A DNA stretch of 64,000 bases from Longimicrobium sp. (GCA_036387335.1 DASVTZ010000014.1:1-64000), one strand, 5' to 3'; shown: positions 1 to 9,151, counted from the stretch's first letter. Notes: generated by a model not told the origin, from the sequence alone. Program-made: numbers and translations.

Positions 1-1444
1 CCACATCCCCGGTGCCGCGATAAACTAAATCCACCCACCTGAGCCGGGTGGCATCTCACAAGCATCCCAAGGATGCACGCATTCAGGTACGAGTTTGAGA
101 GCCTGGAGAACCGGGGTGTTTCCCTCCGACGGGGCTACTATGACCTTTTCTGCCCCCAGAGCATCTCTGCCCAATCGATCCAGCAGTCATCGCTCGCTTC
201 GAACCGTAGTCGTAGCCCTTGGCTCCACGAATTCTGTGTCACTTGCACGTGTCGGGTAATTGCGGGCGCAACTTGGGTTCCTCTGTCTCAACCGGGACGG
301 TACGCTCGCTTAATCGGCGCAGCGCTAGCGTCGTGTAGGCGTACTTCCGGTTTCGCCGTGGTCGTAGTTGACGCCGGAAGGTTCGCTATAAGTCTCCTCA
401 TATACTTCAGTCAGTGCCGCCTCACATCGTGGACAGTATTCAAAGTGCGGGGACGAGTTCCGTGGTCCCACGTTCCAGCAGCGACTTCCATCTGCCCGCG
501 AACCAACCCTCAGCGCTATGCGTTGCGGCGGGAAAGCATGGGAAATGTGCCGGGTTCGACCCGGACCGCCAGATCCCCGACATGTTGCATGCCGTGCGCG
601 AGTGTCCGCCGCCAGTGATGAGCGGTCAGACCGTGTTTCTTCTGCAAGTTACTTCGCCGCAGGTTCGCTTCTCGGAACAGAATTAGCTCCACAATTTCAG
701 GAAAACACTCCGCAATAAAGCAAAGCCGTTTTACGAGCGAAGGTGCCGCCGTGCGGCTTCGAAGAACTCCCCCTGACAAAAATGTGAGGTGATTTCGCGA
801 TCTTTGGCTGCCCCTAGACCTCGGGAGTGCCGTTGGTTCACGAGGATCCGCACTTTCGTGAGGACAGGAGGTCAGCTGCTGAAAATTGCCAATTCATGTG
901 CGCCGTTTACGCTCAGGAGCTAAAGTCACTTTCCGGGGTGTTGCGTCCTAATACTCGAGCATACACGCGTGCGCCCGCACATTCACCCGTTCATTGGACA
1001 TAAACCGGAAGTCCGTGGGTATTTTTTCATGGCGCCCCCGTGCAATTTGTCGTGAGTGTCCAACGCAGCAGGCAAATGCTCGGGTCGCAGAGGGAGTGCT
1101 CTGCAAGGACGTGCAGCTCGTTCTGATGACTTGCGGTCCACGGCGACTCCGATGGGGCGTAGCAGGCGGGATTGTACAACTTCAGCATTCCAGGATGCGC
1201 GGCGAAGTAGGCCCGCGGAGTCGGTTCGCTGCGAACCGCACGTGGGTTTGAACAATTGGTATCCTCGGTGATTTTGAACAATGAACAGCGAGCCTAGAAA
1301 TCTATTAGTTTTCAAATAGCGCGTTTAAGGTCATCTGAACAGAATGCATACTACGCAAACCTCGCGAACGTCATGAAGACGTTGGATACGATCAGGAGCA
1401 GGATGGTCGTCATCGTTTCTGTGTGCATCTTCTTAGATCGTCGT
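1..1444. other. low-GC stretch without a recognisable gene
   Basis: This stretch is visibly poorer in G+C than the rest of the window and lacks the strong third-position GC bias of the real genes. The longest open frames (for example 73-618 plus) have mixed, Cys- and Arg-rich composition, no recognisable motif and no good ribosome binding site, so I do not call them. No tRNA, rRNA or terminator was recognised. It may be decayed foreign DNA or a long regulatory region; nothing in it decides between these. Confidence 0.5.
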
Positions 1445-2398
1445 TCAACCCTCGCCCGCGCTGCGCCTGCCGGAGCGGCGGGGCGCGAAGTCGAAGAGCT
1501 CGCTGCGCGCGTAGTGGCCGCTGACGTCCAGCGTCATGGACTCCTCGCGGATGCGGCCGAGGTCGAGCTCCGCCACGATCAGTCGGGGCTCGTCGTAGAC
1601 CGGCTCCGCGATGTAGCGGCCGTCGGGGCCGATGATGGAGCTCCCGCCGCGCAGCACCCACGCGTCCGGCGACGCGATGCGGCCGGGGTGTGGCTCCAGT
1701 TCGGGCGGCAGGGCGGATGCGCGCATCAGCCCGCCCACGGCTAGGACGAAGCAGCGCCCCTCGAAGGCGTACTGTCGGCTGGCCACCTGGTGCATCTCGT
1801 GCGCGGTCGGCCACACGGCCACGTGCACGTCCTCGCCCGAGTCGTGCATCGCCTGGCGAGCGAGCGGCATCCAGTGCTCCCAGCAGATCAGTCCGCCGAC
1901 GCGCGCGGCGGGGGTGTCGACGGCGCGGAGCCCTTCGGCGTCGCCGGGGCCCCACACCAGGCGCTCGGTGTAGGTGGGCACCAGCTTGCGATGGTGGTTC
2001 AGCAGCCGCCCGTCGGGCGCGAAGGTGAGGAGCGAGTTGAAGAGCGTACCGCGGCCGGGACCCGCCTCCACGCGCTCACTCACGCCCACCACCATCGTGC
2101 TCCCAGCATCCCGCGCGATGGCGGCGAGCGAGTCGGCGGCGGGGCCGGGGATCGCGACGCTGTCCCGCGCCATCCGCGCGAATACGGCCTTGGTGGGCGC
2201 GTGGTCCCAGAGCGCGGCGTCGCGGCACACGTCCAGCCACGCCGGATAGCCAGGGAGCCACGTCTCCGGAAAGGCGACGAGCTGCGCGCCGCGCTCCGCC
2301 GCCTCTCGCGCCAGCTCGGCCGTGCGCTGGAGCCCGGCTGCCAGGTCAGGCGCGACCTCGGCCTGCGCGATGGCGACGGTCAGGTTGGGTGATGTCAT
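1445..2398 (-). CDS. carbon-nitrogen hydrolase, nitrilase type
   Basis: A 317-residue protein of the nitrilase superfamily, which hydrolyses nitriles or amides to acids through a Glu-Lys-Cys triad. All three residues are visible: Glu45 in FPETW, Lys138 in HRKLVPT and Cys172 in CWEHWMP. The LVPTYTER and CWEHWMPL sequences are typical of true aliphatic/aryl nitrilases and cyanide dihydratases (branch 1) rather than amidases or NAD synthetase. The frame stays open to 2467 and an ATG at 2425 is also possible; I chose 2398 because the nitrilase domain begins directly there (SPNLTVAIAQ). Neither start has a clear Shine-Dalgarno. It is divergent from the flavoprotein gene at 2587. Substrate cannot be read from sequence. 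Confidence 0.88.
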   Translation of the reverse strand: MTSPNLTVAIAQAEVAPDLAAGLQRTAELAREAAERGAQLVAFPETWLPGYPAWLDVCRDAALWDHAPTKAVFARMARDSVAIPGPAADSLAAIARDAGSTMVVGVSERVEAGPGRGTLFNSLLTFAPDGRLLNHHRKLVPTYTERLVWGPGDAEGLRAVDTPAARVGGLICWEHWMPLARQAMHDSGEDVHVAVWPTAHEMHQVASRQYAFEGRCFVLAVGGLMRASALPPELEPHPGRIASPDAWVLRGGSSIIGPDGRYIAEPVYDEPRLIVAELDLGRIREESMTLDVSGHYARSELFDFAPRRSGRRSAGEG

Positions 2399-2486
2399 CG
2401 CCGACGTGTGTGCGAGGATATCCATGCGTCCGCCGATTCGGGTAGCTCTCCGGCGGTGCGGGCGCAAGGTGCGACGGCACGATGGG

Positions 2487-2510
2487 TCTCACGCGGAGGC
2501 GCGGAGACGC
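2487..2510 (+). repeat. dispersed CACGCGGAG-type repeat (family C)
   Basis: A GA-rich element reading TCTCACGCGGAGGCGCGGAG and on. The same 24 bases occur in inverted orientation at 12996-13025, and looser relatives lie at 11813, 26507 and 45441. This copy sits between the divergent nitrilase and flavoprotein genes. Confidence 0.6.
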
Positions 2511-2586
2511 GGCACGATCCACGAGCAGGTTGACGTTCGTATCACCGTGATAAGATCCTGATTGCCCGTTCCTGGAGATTCGCTCG

Positions 2587-4128
2587 ATGAACACCGCCGA
2601 TTCCGCCGCGCCGCGCATCCTGCCACTCGCCGAAGCGCCCGTGGGGGAGCACGACCGGCGCCTGCTGGAGACGGTGCATCCATCCTCGTGGAGCAACCCC
2701 ACTCCGAAGTCGAGCTATCACCTGGTGGTGCTCGGCGCGGGGACGGCGGGGCTGGTGACGGCGGCCATCGGCGCGGCGCTGGGGGCGCGCGTGGCGCTGG
2801 TGGAGCGCGGGCTGATGGGCGGCGATTGCCTGAACGTGGGGTGCGTCCCCTCCAAGGCGCTGATCCGCGCTGCCCGCGGGTGGAAGGCGGCCGCCGACGC
2901 CGCGGAGCGCTTCGGCGGTCCGCCCTCCGCCGGCGACGGTGACTTTGCCGCTGCGATGGAGCGCATGCGCCGCATCCGCGCCGACCTGAGTCCGGTGGAT
3001 GGCGCGCGCCGCTTCCGCGATGAGTTGGGGGTCGACGTCTTTCTCGGTGAGGGGCGCTTCGTGTCCGGGGATGCGCTGGAGGTGGGAGGCGCGCGACTTC
3101 GCTTCCGCCGCGCGGTGGTTGCCACCGGAGGGCGCCCCGCCGTCCCGCGCATCGCTGGGCTGGCGGAGGTGGGCTACCTGACGAACGAGACGATCTTCTC
3201 GCTGACGGAGCGCCCGGAGCACCTCGTCGTCATCGGAGGCGGGCCGATCGGGTGCGAGCTGGCGCAGGCGTTCGTTCGCCTTGGCAGCCGCGTCACCGTA
3301 CTGGACGACAAGGACCAGATCCTCCCCCACGACGACCCCGACGCCGCGGCCATCGTCGCGGACGCGCTCCGCCGCGACGGTGTGGAGATCGTGCTGGGAG
3401 TAAAGGTGGAGCGGGTGGCGCGCGACGGTGCGACGGTCAACGTGCGCTGGACGCGGGGCGGAGCGGCCGCGAGCATCGACGCCAGCCACCTCCTGATCGC
3501 CGCCGGCCGCGCGCCGAATGTGGAACACATGGGGCTGGAAGCCGCGGGCGTGGAGTGGAACGAGCACGGCGTGACGGTGGACGAGCATATGCGCACCACC
3601 AGCGCGCGCATCTACGCCATCGGAGACGTGGCGTCGAAGTATCGCTTCACCCACGCCGCCGATGCCCAGGCGCGCATGGTGGTGCGGAACGCCCTCTTCT
3701 TCGGCCGCGGCAAGGCGTCCGACCTGGTGATCCCCTGGTGCACCTACACCTCGCCCGAAGTGGCGCACGTGGGCATCACCGCGGGCGAGGCGAAGGAACA
3801 GGGCGACGAGACCATCACCATCCCGATGCGCGAGGTGGACCGCGCGCGCCTCGATGGCGAGGAGGACGGCTTCCTTCGCGTGCACCTGAAGGCCGGCACG
3901 GACCGCATCCTCGGCGCCACCCTCGTCGCTTCCCACGCCGGCGACCTCATCAGCCAGATCACCCAAGCGATGACCGCCGGCATCGGGCTGGGCAAAGTGG
4001 GCCAGACGATCTTCCCCTATCCCACGCAGGCCGAGGTCATCCGCAAAGCCGCCGACGCCTGGAGCCGCACCCGCCTCACGCCCGCCGCCAGGAAGGCGTT
4101 CAGCCTCTTCTTCCGCGCGCTGCGTTAG
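2587..4128 (+). CDS. FAD/NAD(P)-dependent disulfide oxidoreductase, mercuric reductase-like
   Basis: A 513-residue class I pyridine nucleotide-disulfide oxidoreductase. It has an FAD Rossmann motif (VVLGAGTAG, about residue 45), the redox-active pair Cys81-Cys86 in GGDCLNVGCVPSK, an NAD(P) motif (VVIGGGPIGCELA, about residue 215), the second FAD motif (YAIGDVA) and a dimerisation domain. Such enzymes are often annotated mercuric reductase, but the N-terminal HMA domain and the C-terminal vicinal cysteines of MerA are absent, and the usual catalytic His near the C-terminus is replaced in FPYPTQAE. It could instead reduce a small disulfide or a quinone. The first 40 residues are extra to the fold. 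A broken second copy of its last third lies at 6389-6785. Confidence 0.85.
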   Translation: MNTADSAAPRILPLAEAPVGEHDRRLLETVHPSSWSNPTPKSSYHLVVLGAGTAGLVTAAIGAALGARVALVERGLMGGDCLNVGCVPSKALIRAARGWKAAADAAERFGGPPSAGDGDFAAAMERMRRIRADLSPVDGARRFRDELGVDVFLGEGRFVSGDALEVGGARLRFRRAVVATGGRPAVPRIAGLAEVGYLTNETIFSLTERPEHLVVIGGGPIGCELAQAFVRLGSRVTVLDDKDQILPHDDPDAAAIVADALRRDGVEIVLGVKVERVARDGATVNVRWTRGGAAASIDASHLLIAAGRAPNVEHMGLEAAGVEWNEHGVTVDEHMRTTSARIYAIGDVASKYRFTHAADAQARMVVRNALFFGRGKASDLVIPWCTYTSPEVAHVGITAGEAKEQGDETITIPMREVDRARLDGEEDGFLRVHLKAGTDRILGATLVASHAGDLISQITQAMTAGIGLGKVGQTIFPYPTQAEVIRKAADAWSRTRLTPAARKAFSLFFRALR

Positions 4129-4274
4129 ATATGATTCCCATCCTACAAGGCACGACCCTCCCATACGGTTTGTTCGCTTAACGGGCGGGGGAACTCCACG
4201 TGAGCGCCTGATTGCGGCAGGGGAGTGAACAGAACAAAGTCAGCCGCGGACTAGCGTGTCCACGGCTGCCTTCT

Positions 4275-6212
4275 TCATCCGCTCACCTCAGTTCCACCGG
4301 ACGATTTCGCAGGAGCGCGGTAGGCTTGTCGCGGATCGTTGGGTTTGCCTGGGATCGTGTACTCCAATTCTCCGTCCCGGATCATCTGTGCCAGATACTT
4401 CTCTACGACGTACGCTTGCTCGCGCTGCAGAAGCCGGGCGAGGGATTCCGATCCAAACGGGCGCTCGCTGCAGATGCGGTAGATGAGTGCACGCAATTCG
4501 GGTTGCGGCGTTCTCCGTTTCAGTGTGCGTATCACTGCGCGCAGTTCTGGCGACAACTCCTCAGATTGATTTCCGAACTCCCCTGATTCAAATGACAACT
4601 CCCCTGATTGCGTTACGAACTCCCCGGATTTGATTTCGAACTCCCCGGATTCTGCAGCGCTGAATTCTCTTGCATCCGCAGCGTCGGCAATTCGCGTTAC
4701 AGATGCGCGACGGCTCGGATTCAGGAGGCGGTCTGTCGCGGTGTAGTAAGTTGCGGAGCCTCGATCGTGCTGGCGGAGAAATCCAAGCTGACGAAGGCGG
4801 CGCAGCCGCATGCTTGCTTCCAGCGTGTCTACACCGGTCAGCTCACGGTAGATCGCATTTGAAATCCGTCCCGCCTCCCGTAGATGAACGAGCGCCTTGG
4901 CTTCATCGGTTGATAGGTTGGAGTCGGAGAAATTCGACAACCAGGCGAGATCTGTCTCGCTGAGCAGATGGTGAAAGAACAGCGTGGCGGTGAACTGATC
5001 CCGTTCGCGATCCGACTCGAAGGTAGGTGGAGCGAGGTTCGTCTGGCGCATCAGCTCACGCATCACCCGAACGCCGCTCCCCTTCGTTTCAGCGAAGAGG
5101 GTTTCGTGCAGGATCGCGGCGATGGCAGGGTTGCGAGTCTGCGACCCGGGCTCACCGAGTTGGTCCTCAGGTTTGAGCGAGTGCCCCGGATTGCGGATCT
5201 CCACACGGTTGGAGTAGCGGATGATCTGCGTCGCCCCGTGGGTGCGGTAGGTGCGATGCATTAGCGCGTTGACGACGGCCTCGCGTACCACGCGGTCTGG
5301 AATCCGAGGCAGGTCCCGACGCTGCAGTTCGCCCTCTGGAAGGCGAAACTGCTTGGGCATGTCGTCCATGATCGCGGCCTCTCCCCGTCGGATGAGACGC
5401 ATCAGCGGATCGCGCATATCCAGCGTCTCGAACCGAGTTTCAGGATCCGTGATCCACTCGCGGCCGGGAACGCGGATATAATCGAGGCGCATCATCGGGA
5501 AGGTGCGCCTGAGCGTTGCGCGAGTCCCGAACAGCAGGACACCGGCGACGGTGGCCACCATCCTGCTCTCATGGCGCACAAGGCAGCCCAGGCCACGGAG
5601 CAGCTCAGCATCTGACCAGCGCAACTCCTCCGCGGACGCATTTGCACGCGCACGCTCACGCCGGTACTCCGCAATCGCGTCGGTGTCCAAGTCCGTCAAC
5701 TCCACATCCGGAATGGGAGTCAGGTCGTAAGTCTGATGCTGACGGCCATGATAGAAGACAAGAAGGTCATCCTCGGTACACTTCTGATCCGACGACCCGA
5801 TGCGGCGGTACGCGCCCCGAGGGAGGCCTTGTGCCGAGAAGTGGATGGGTTTGTCTCCTGCCGGAACTTCTGGGACGAACACACCGACCAGAACCTCACC
5901 GTCTACAACTTCCGACCACATCTCAGGGCGCACGATGCGATTGAACATCGACGCACATTGGGATGCAAGGTCAGCCTGCACCTTGTCTGGATCAGCGATG
6001 CCGACGGCACGGTACTCACGGTCGAAAAGGTCAGGTGTACGCTCGACGCCCAAGAGCAGGTATCCACCGCCAAGACCGGGCTCGTTTGACAGAGCACACA
6101 CCGTCTGGAGCGTTGACTTCCCCGCTTGAGAGGAGGTCTTCGCCTCGACGCGCGGGTGCTCATCCAATTCATTGAGCTGCCGAAGCAGATCTGCGCAGGT
6201 TGGGTGCGTCAC
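4275..6212 (-). CDS. AlbA_2 / GHKL ATPase-domain protein (RecG-like transcriptional regulator type)
   Basis: A 645-residue protein. The N-terminus is an AlbA_2 (Schlafen-related) putative DNA-binding domain (VEAKTSSQAGKSTLQT and GGGYLLLGVE). The middle carries a GHKL-type ATPase segment (VVREAVVNALMHRTY, then IRNPG and TKGSGVRVM). The C-terminal half has winged-helix-like stretches split by five heptapeptide repeats of the type SGEFxxx. It starts with GTG at 6212; no strong Shine-Dalgarno is visible. The gene has lower GC and more varied codons than its neighbours and lies between an intact flavoprotein gene and a broken piece of a second copy, which suggests acquisition by transfer. Members of this family are common in accessory regions; the function is poorly defined. 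Confidence 0.82.
   Translation of the reverse strand: MTHPTCADLLRQLNELDEHPRVEAKTSSQAGKSTLQTVCALSNEPGLGGGYLLLGVERTPDLFDREYRAVGIADPDKVQADLASQCASMFNRIVRPEMWSEVVDGEVLVGVFVPEVPAGDKPIHFSAQGLPRGAYRRIGSSDQKCTEDDLLVFYHGRQHQTYDLTPIPDVELTDLDTDAIAEYRRERARANASAEELRWSDAELLRGLGCLVRHESRMVATVAGVLLFGTRATLRRTFPMMRLDYIRVPGREWITDPETRFETLDMRDPLMRLIRRGEAAIMDDMPKQFRLPEGELQRRDLPRIPDRVVREAVVNALMHRTYRTHGATQIIRYSNRVEIRNPGHSLKPEDQLGEPGSQTRNPAIAAILHETLFAETKGSGVRVMRELMRQTNLAPPTFESDRERDQFTATLFFHHLLSETDLAWLSNFSDSNLSTDEAKALVHLREAGRISNAIYRELTGVDTLEASMRLRRLRQLGFLRQHDRGSATYYTATDRLLNPSRRASVTRIADAADAREFSAAESGEFEIKSGEFVTQSGELSFESGEFGNQSEELSPELRAVIRTLKRRTPQPELRALIYRICSERPFGSESLARLLQREQAYVVEKYLAQMIRDGELEYTIPGKPNDPRQAYRAPAKSSGGTEVSG
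4545..4649 (-). repeat. five tandem 21-bp units coding heptapeptides
   Basis: Five consecutive 21-base units inside the AlbA_2 gene encode SGEFEIK, SGEFVTQ, SGELSFE, SGEFGNQ and SEELSPE. Unit boundaries on the plus strand are 4545, 4566, 4587, 4608 and 4629. The units keep the SGE core but vary at the last three residues, as expected of an old tandem expansion under selection for frame. Confidence 0.8.
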
Positions 6213-6247
6213 TTCAGTTCGCTACAGAGGGGATTTAGACCCGATGT

Positions 6248-6259
6248 CTTATTAATAAG
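6248..6259. promoter_or_regulatory. 12-bp perfect palindrome upstream of the AlbA_2 gene
   Basis: CTTATTAATAAG is a perfect palindrome whose near edge is 36 bases upstream of the GTG start at 6212. Its position suits an operator or a promoter element in an AT-richer upstream region. A regulatory role is inference only. Confidence 0.3.
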
Positions 6260-6388
6260 GAGTGCAGCCGGATCACGCACCCTACCACCCCTGCACTTGG
6301 CGCACCCTGCGCGACTTGGTAGAGGGTCTCTGTGCAGGCGCTCAACACAATGGTGGGGTAACCTCCGTTAAGGGCCGCCAGTTTGGTT

Positions 6389-6785
6389 ATCCCCTGCACC
6401 TGCACCGCGCCGGAGGTGGCGCACATGGGCATCACTGCGGATAAGGCGAAGGAGCAGGGCGCCGAGACAATCACCATCCCCATGCGCGAGGTGGACCGCG
6501 CGCGCCTCGACGGCGAGGAAGACGGCTTCCTTCGCGTGCACCTTTAAGGCCGGCACGGACCGCATCCTCGGCGCCACCCTCGTCGCCGCCCCCGCAGGCG
6601 ACCTCATCAGCCAGATCACCCAGGCGATGACCGCCGGAATCGGGCTGGGCAAAGTGGGCGCGACCATCTTCCCCTATCCCACGCAGGCCGAGGTCATCCG
6701 CAAAGCCGCCGACGCCTGGAGCCGCACCCGCCTCACGCCCGCCGCCAGGAAGGCGTTCAGCCTCTTCTTCCGCGCGCTGGGCTGA
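6389..6785 (+). pseudogene. truncated, frameshifted second copy of the flavoprotein 3' end
   Basis: This segment matches 3735-4128 closely at the DNA level, covering the dimerisation domain to the stop codon. Compared with the intact copy it lacks three bases near 6396, has scattered substitutions (mostly third-position), and has one extra base at about 6543 (CACCTTTAAGG against CACCTGAAGG), which creates a stop. The 5' two thirds of the gene is absent. It is not expected to make protein. The divergence is too high for a fresh duplication, so it is either an old tandem paralogue or a piece from a related strain. Confidence 0.85.
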
Positions 6786-6893
6786 GGGATCCTTCCGTTC
6801 GCCCACCGACCGGGTCAGCCGCCCCATGCATCGCATCCGCCGGATGGGTATCGTCGGGGCAATCCGATGACTTCTCCAACACGGGAGGATGCC

Positions 6894-7358
6894 ATGACCC
6901 CCTTCGAATTTTCGGCCTCGGCACTGATCGATGCGGCGCCCGATGACGTGTACGCGCTGATCGCCGATTACCACGAGGGCCACACCCGCATCATCCCGCG
7001 GCCGCCGTTCGTGTCGCTGGAGGTGGAGGAGGGCGGCACGGGCAGCGGAACCGTGATCCGCGTCGGGATCAGGATGCTGGGCAAGGTGGTGCACGATCGC
7101 GCCGTCGTGAGCGAGCCCGAACCGGGGCGCGTGCTGGTCGAGACGAACGACAACGGGTACGCGACCTCGTTCACCGTGGAGCCGCGCGCGGACGGGCGGC
7201 AGTCCCACGTCACCATCGCCACGAAGATGCCGCCGCGCGGGGGCATCGGCGGAGCGCTGGAGCGTTGGCTCATGCCGCGCCTCCTGCGTCCGATGTACAT
7301 CCGCGAGCTGGCGCTGCTGGACGCGGTGGCATCCTCGAGGTCGGCCGTGGCCGCATAG
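6894..7358 (+). CDS. SRPBCC-family (START/polyketide cyclase fold) protein
   Basis: A 154-residue single-domain protein with the typical SRPBCC opening (EFSASALIDAAPDDVYALIADY) and a C-terminal long helix. Proteins of this fold bind hydrophobic ligands in a deep cavity; no specific ligand can be predicted. The frame is open from an ATG at 6867, but a GGGAGG at 6883-6888 is five to six bases from the ATG at 6894, which decides the start. It is a lone gene following the flavoprotein remnant and convergent with the glycosyltransferase gene, 15 bases away. Confidence 0.75.
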   Translation: MTPFEFSASALIDAAPDDVYALIADYHEGHTRIIPRPPFVSLEVEEGGTGSGTVIRVGIRMLGKVVHDRAVVSEPEPGRVLVETNDNGYATSFTVEPRADGRQSHVTIATKMPPRGGIGGALERWLMPRLLRPMYIRELALLDAVASSRSAVAA

Positions 7359-7373
7359 ACGCCCGGCACTTCC

Positions 7374-8483
7374 CTACCTGACGTATTCCCGCCGCACGCT
7401 CTCGGCCACCGTGCGGGCGGAAAACGGCCGGCCCAGTGCGGTCGCGGCGGCGGAGAGGCGCGGGAGAAGGCCGGGCTCGGAGAAGACGCGGGCGAAGGCG
7501 GCGGTCATCTCGCCCCGGCTGCGGCCGGCGAGCGCGGCGCCGCTCCGCTCCAGGGCGCGCGTGTTCCCCTCCTCCGCGCCGGGGATGGGTCTGGTGAGGA
7601 GGAGGGGGCGGCCGAGCGCGAGCGCCTCGCTCACCGACAGTCCGCCGGCCTTGGTCGCCACCACGTCCGCCGCGGACATCAGCGACGGCAGCCCGCGCAC
7701 GTAGCCGAGCACCCGCAGGCGCTCGGGCTGAAGCCGCAGCGTCTCCAGCCGCGCGCGCGCCACGTCGTTCCTCCCGCACACCGCCACGATGGTCGCCGCC
7801 GGATCGGCCCCGTCGAGCGCGGCGAAGACGGCCTCCTCCACTCCGATCCCCAGCCCGCCGCCGGCCACCAGCGCTACCGGCCGCTCCGGGTGCAGCCCCC
7901 ACTCGGCCCGCGCATCCGCACACCCGGGGACCCGCGCCACCGACGGATCGATGGGAATGCCGGTCACCTCCACTGCCGCCCCGCGCGCCCGAGGCCGCAG
8001 CTCGTCCGCAAGCGCGTCCGTCGCGACGAAGTAGCGCCGCACGCCCGGCTGCACCCAGACGCGGTGCAGGGTGAAGTCGGTGATGGCGAGCGCGAACGGC
8101 GGCCACCCGGGCCGTCCCGCGGCGAGCTGGCAGGGGAGAAAGTGGGCGCACAGGCACGCGCTCCACGGACGCGTCAGTACGAGATCTTGGAAGGCGCGAA
8201 AGAGGATGCGGCGGGCCGCCGGAGCCCAGTGCGCCCGGTCGTGGTCCATCCCGTCGGTGAGGTGGTAGATCCCCTCCCACACCCGCGGCGCGCGCGCGGC
8301 GATCATCTCGAACCCCGCGCCGTACAGCGCGCGCACCCAACGCGGAGCCAGCGTCAGCAGGTCCACGTGCTCCACCCGGAGCGCGGGGTCCAGCTCGGCG
8401 AAGGCGGCTCGCAGCGCCTCCGCGGCGCGCAGGTGCCCGGTGCCGGTGGAGGCGGAAACGATCAGGACTCCGGGTCTCTCCAT
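7374..8483 (-). CDS. MGDG synthase / UgtP-like glycosyltransferase (GT28)
   Basis: A 369-residue protein starting MERPGVLIVSASTGTGH, the glycine-rich N-terminal signature of monogalactosyldiacylglycerol synthases and processive UgtP glucosyltransferases. The second half has the nucleotide-sugar binding region (VALVAGGGLGIGVEEA, CGRNDVARARLE, VVATKAGGLSVSEALALGRPLLL). The likely role is transfer of a sugar from UDP-sugar to diacylglycerol at the inner membrane face. The ATG at 8483 has a good Shine-Dalgarno (GGAGAGCAC before ATG); the open frame upstream is low-complexity. The start is divergent from a small membrane-protein gene, so the two may share a control region. Confidence 0.83.
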   Translation of the reverse strand: MERPGVLIVSASTGTGHLRAAEALRAAFAELDPALRVEHVDLLTLAPRWVRALYGAGFEMIAARAPRVWEGIYHLTDGMDHDRAHWAPAARRILFRAFQDLVLTRPWSACLCAHFLPCQLAAGRPGWPPFALAITDFTLHRVWVQPGVRRYFVATDALADELRPRARGAAVEVTGIPIDPSVARVPGCADARAEWGLHPERPVALVAGGGLGIGVEEAVFAALDGADPAATIVAVCGRNDVARARLETLRLQPERLRVLGYVRGLPSLMSAADVVATKAGGLSVSEALALGRPLLLTRPIPGAEEGNTRALERSGAALAGRSRGEMTAAFARVFSEPGLLPRLSAAATALGRPFSARTVAESVRREYVR

Positions 8484-8592
8484 GTGCTCTCCGCGGCAGT
8501 GGGCACAACTCGTTGGACGGATCGCCGCGGCACGCAGCGTGCCCCCGCGCTGGGTTATTCGCGAAAGACGCCCCCACGCACCGGCACCTCGA

Positions 8593-9048
8593 TTGACGCA
8601 CCTCTGGTTCTTTGGCGCGGTGCTGGCCGCCGCGGCCGCCTTCGCCCTGCTCGAGATCCAGATCGAGGGAGGGGAGGGCGGCTGGGCCTCCAACCTCCCG
8701 ACGTGGCGGATCGAGAACCGCTGGACGAAGCTGTTCTTCAGCGGGCGTCCGCTCACCGGCTACCACCTGTGGGTCCACGCGTGGGTGCTGGTGATGGCGC
8801 ACCTCCCCTTCGCGCTCGGCTTCGCGCCCCCGTCGTTGCGCGGAGAGGCGCGGATCCTCGCCTTTCTGATCTTCTTCTGGATCGCCGAAGACTTCCTCTG
8901 GTTCGTCTTCAACCCCGCGTTCGGCCTGCGCCGCTTCACCCGCGACCACATCTGGTGGCACGCGCCGACGTGGTGGTGGATCGCCCCGCGCGACTACTGG
9001 ATCTTCGCTCCGCTGGGCGCCGCCCTCTACTGGTACGCCACCAGGTAA
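8593..9048 (+). CDS. small integral membrane protein, unknown function
   Basis: About 151 residues with four predicted membrane segments: LTHLWFFGAVLAAAAAFALL, a segment around HAWVLVMAHLPFALGF, AFLIFFWIAEDFLWFVF, and a last one around YWIFAPLGAALYWY. It is rich in Trp and His (the IWWHAPTWWW stretch). The frame is open from an ATG at 8440, but that would overlap the divergent glycosyltransferase start and give a non-membrane Arg-rich N-terminus, so I favour the TTG at 8593. I do not recognise the family. Divergence from the glycolipid synthase gene hints at a membrane lipid context, but this is weak. Confidence 0.6.
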   Translation: MTHLWFFGAVLAAAAAFALLEIQIEGGEGGWASNLPTWRIENRWTKLFFSGRPLTGYHLWVHAWVLVMAHLPFALGFAPPSLRGEARILAFLIFFWIAEDFLWFVFNPAFGLRRFTRDHIWWHAPTWWWIAPRDYWIFAPLGAALYWYATR

Positions 9049-9063
9049 AGGTGCCACGCCCCA

Positions 9064-9121
9064 CGCCCCCTCTCACGATGACAGGAGGGCGCAGCCCTCT
9101 CCTGTTATCGGGAGAGGGGGC
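9064..9121. terminator. nested hairpin between convergent genes
   Basis: An outer stem CCCCCTCTC / GGAGAGGGGG encloses an inner stem AGGAGGGC-GCAG-CCCTCTCCT. It fills the gap between two convergent genes (stops at 9048 and 9152) and so probably ends transcription from both sides. There is no long T tract. The bases that follow resemble those after the hairpins at 32118 and 61050 (repeat family D). Confidence 0.5.
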
Positions 9122-9151
9122 AGTCGAGTGTAACGAGACGGGGGTGAGGGC

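Noticed and set aside
545-575. GGTTCGAC-like stretch resembling a tRNA T-arm
   Set aside because: The stem pairs are wrong for a seven-base T loop and no acceptor, D or anticodon arm is found upstream.
73-618. 181-codon plus-strand frame near the window start
   Set aside because: No ribosome binding site, no motif, odd Cys/Arg/Ser composition and no GC3 bias.
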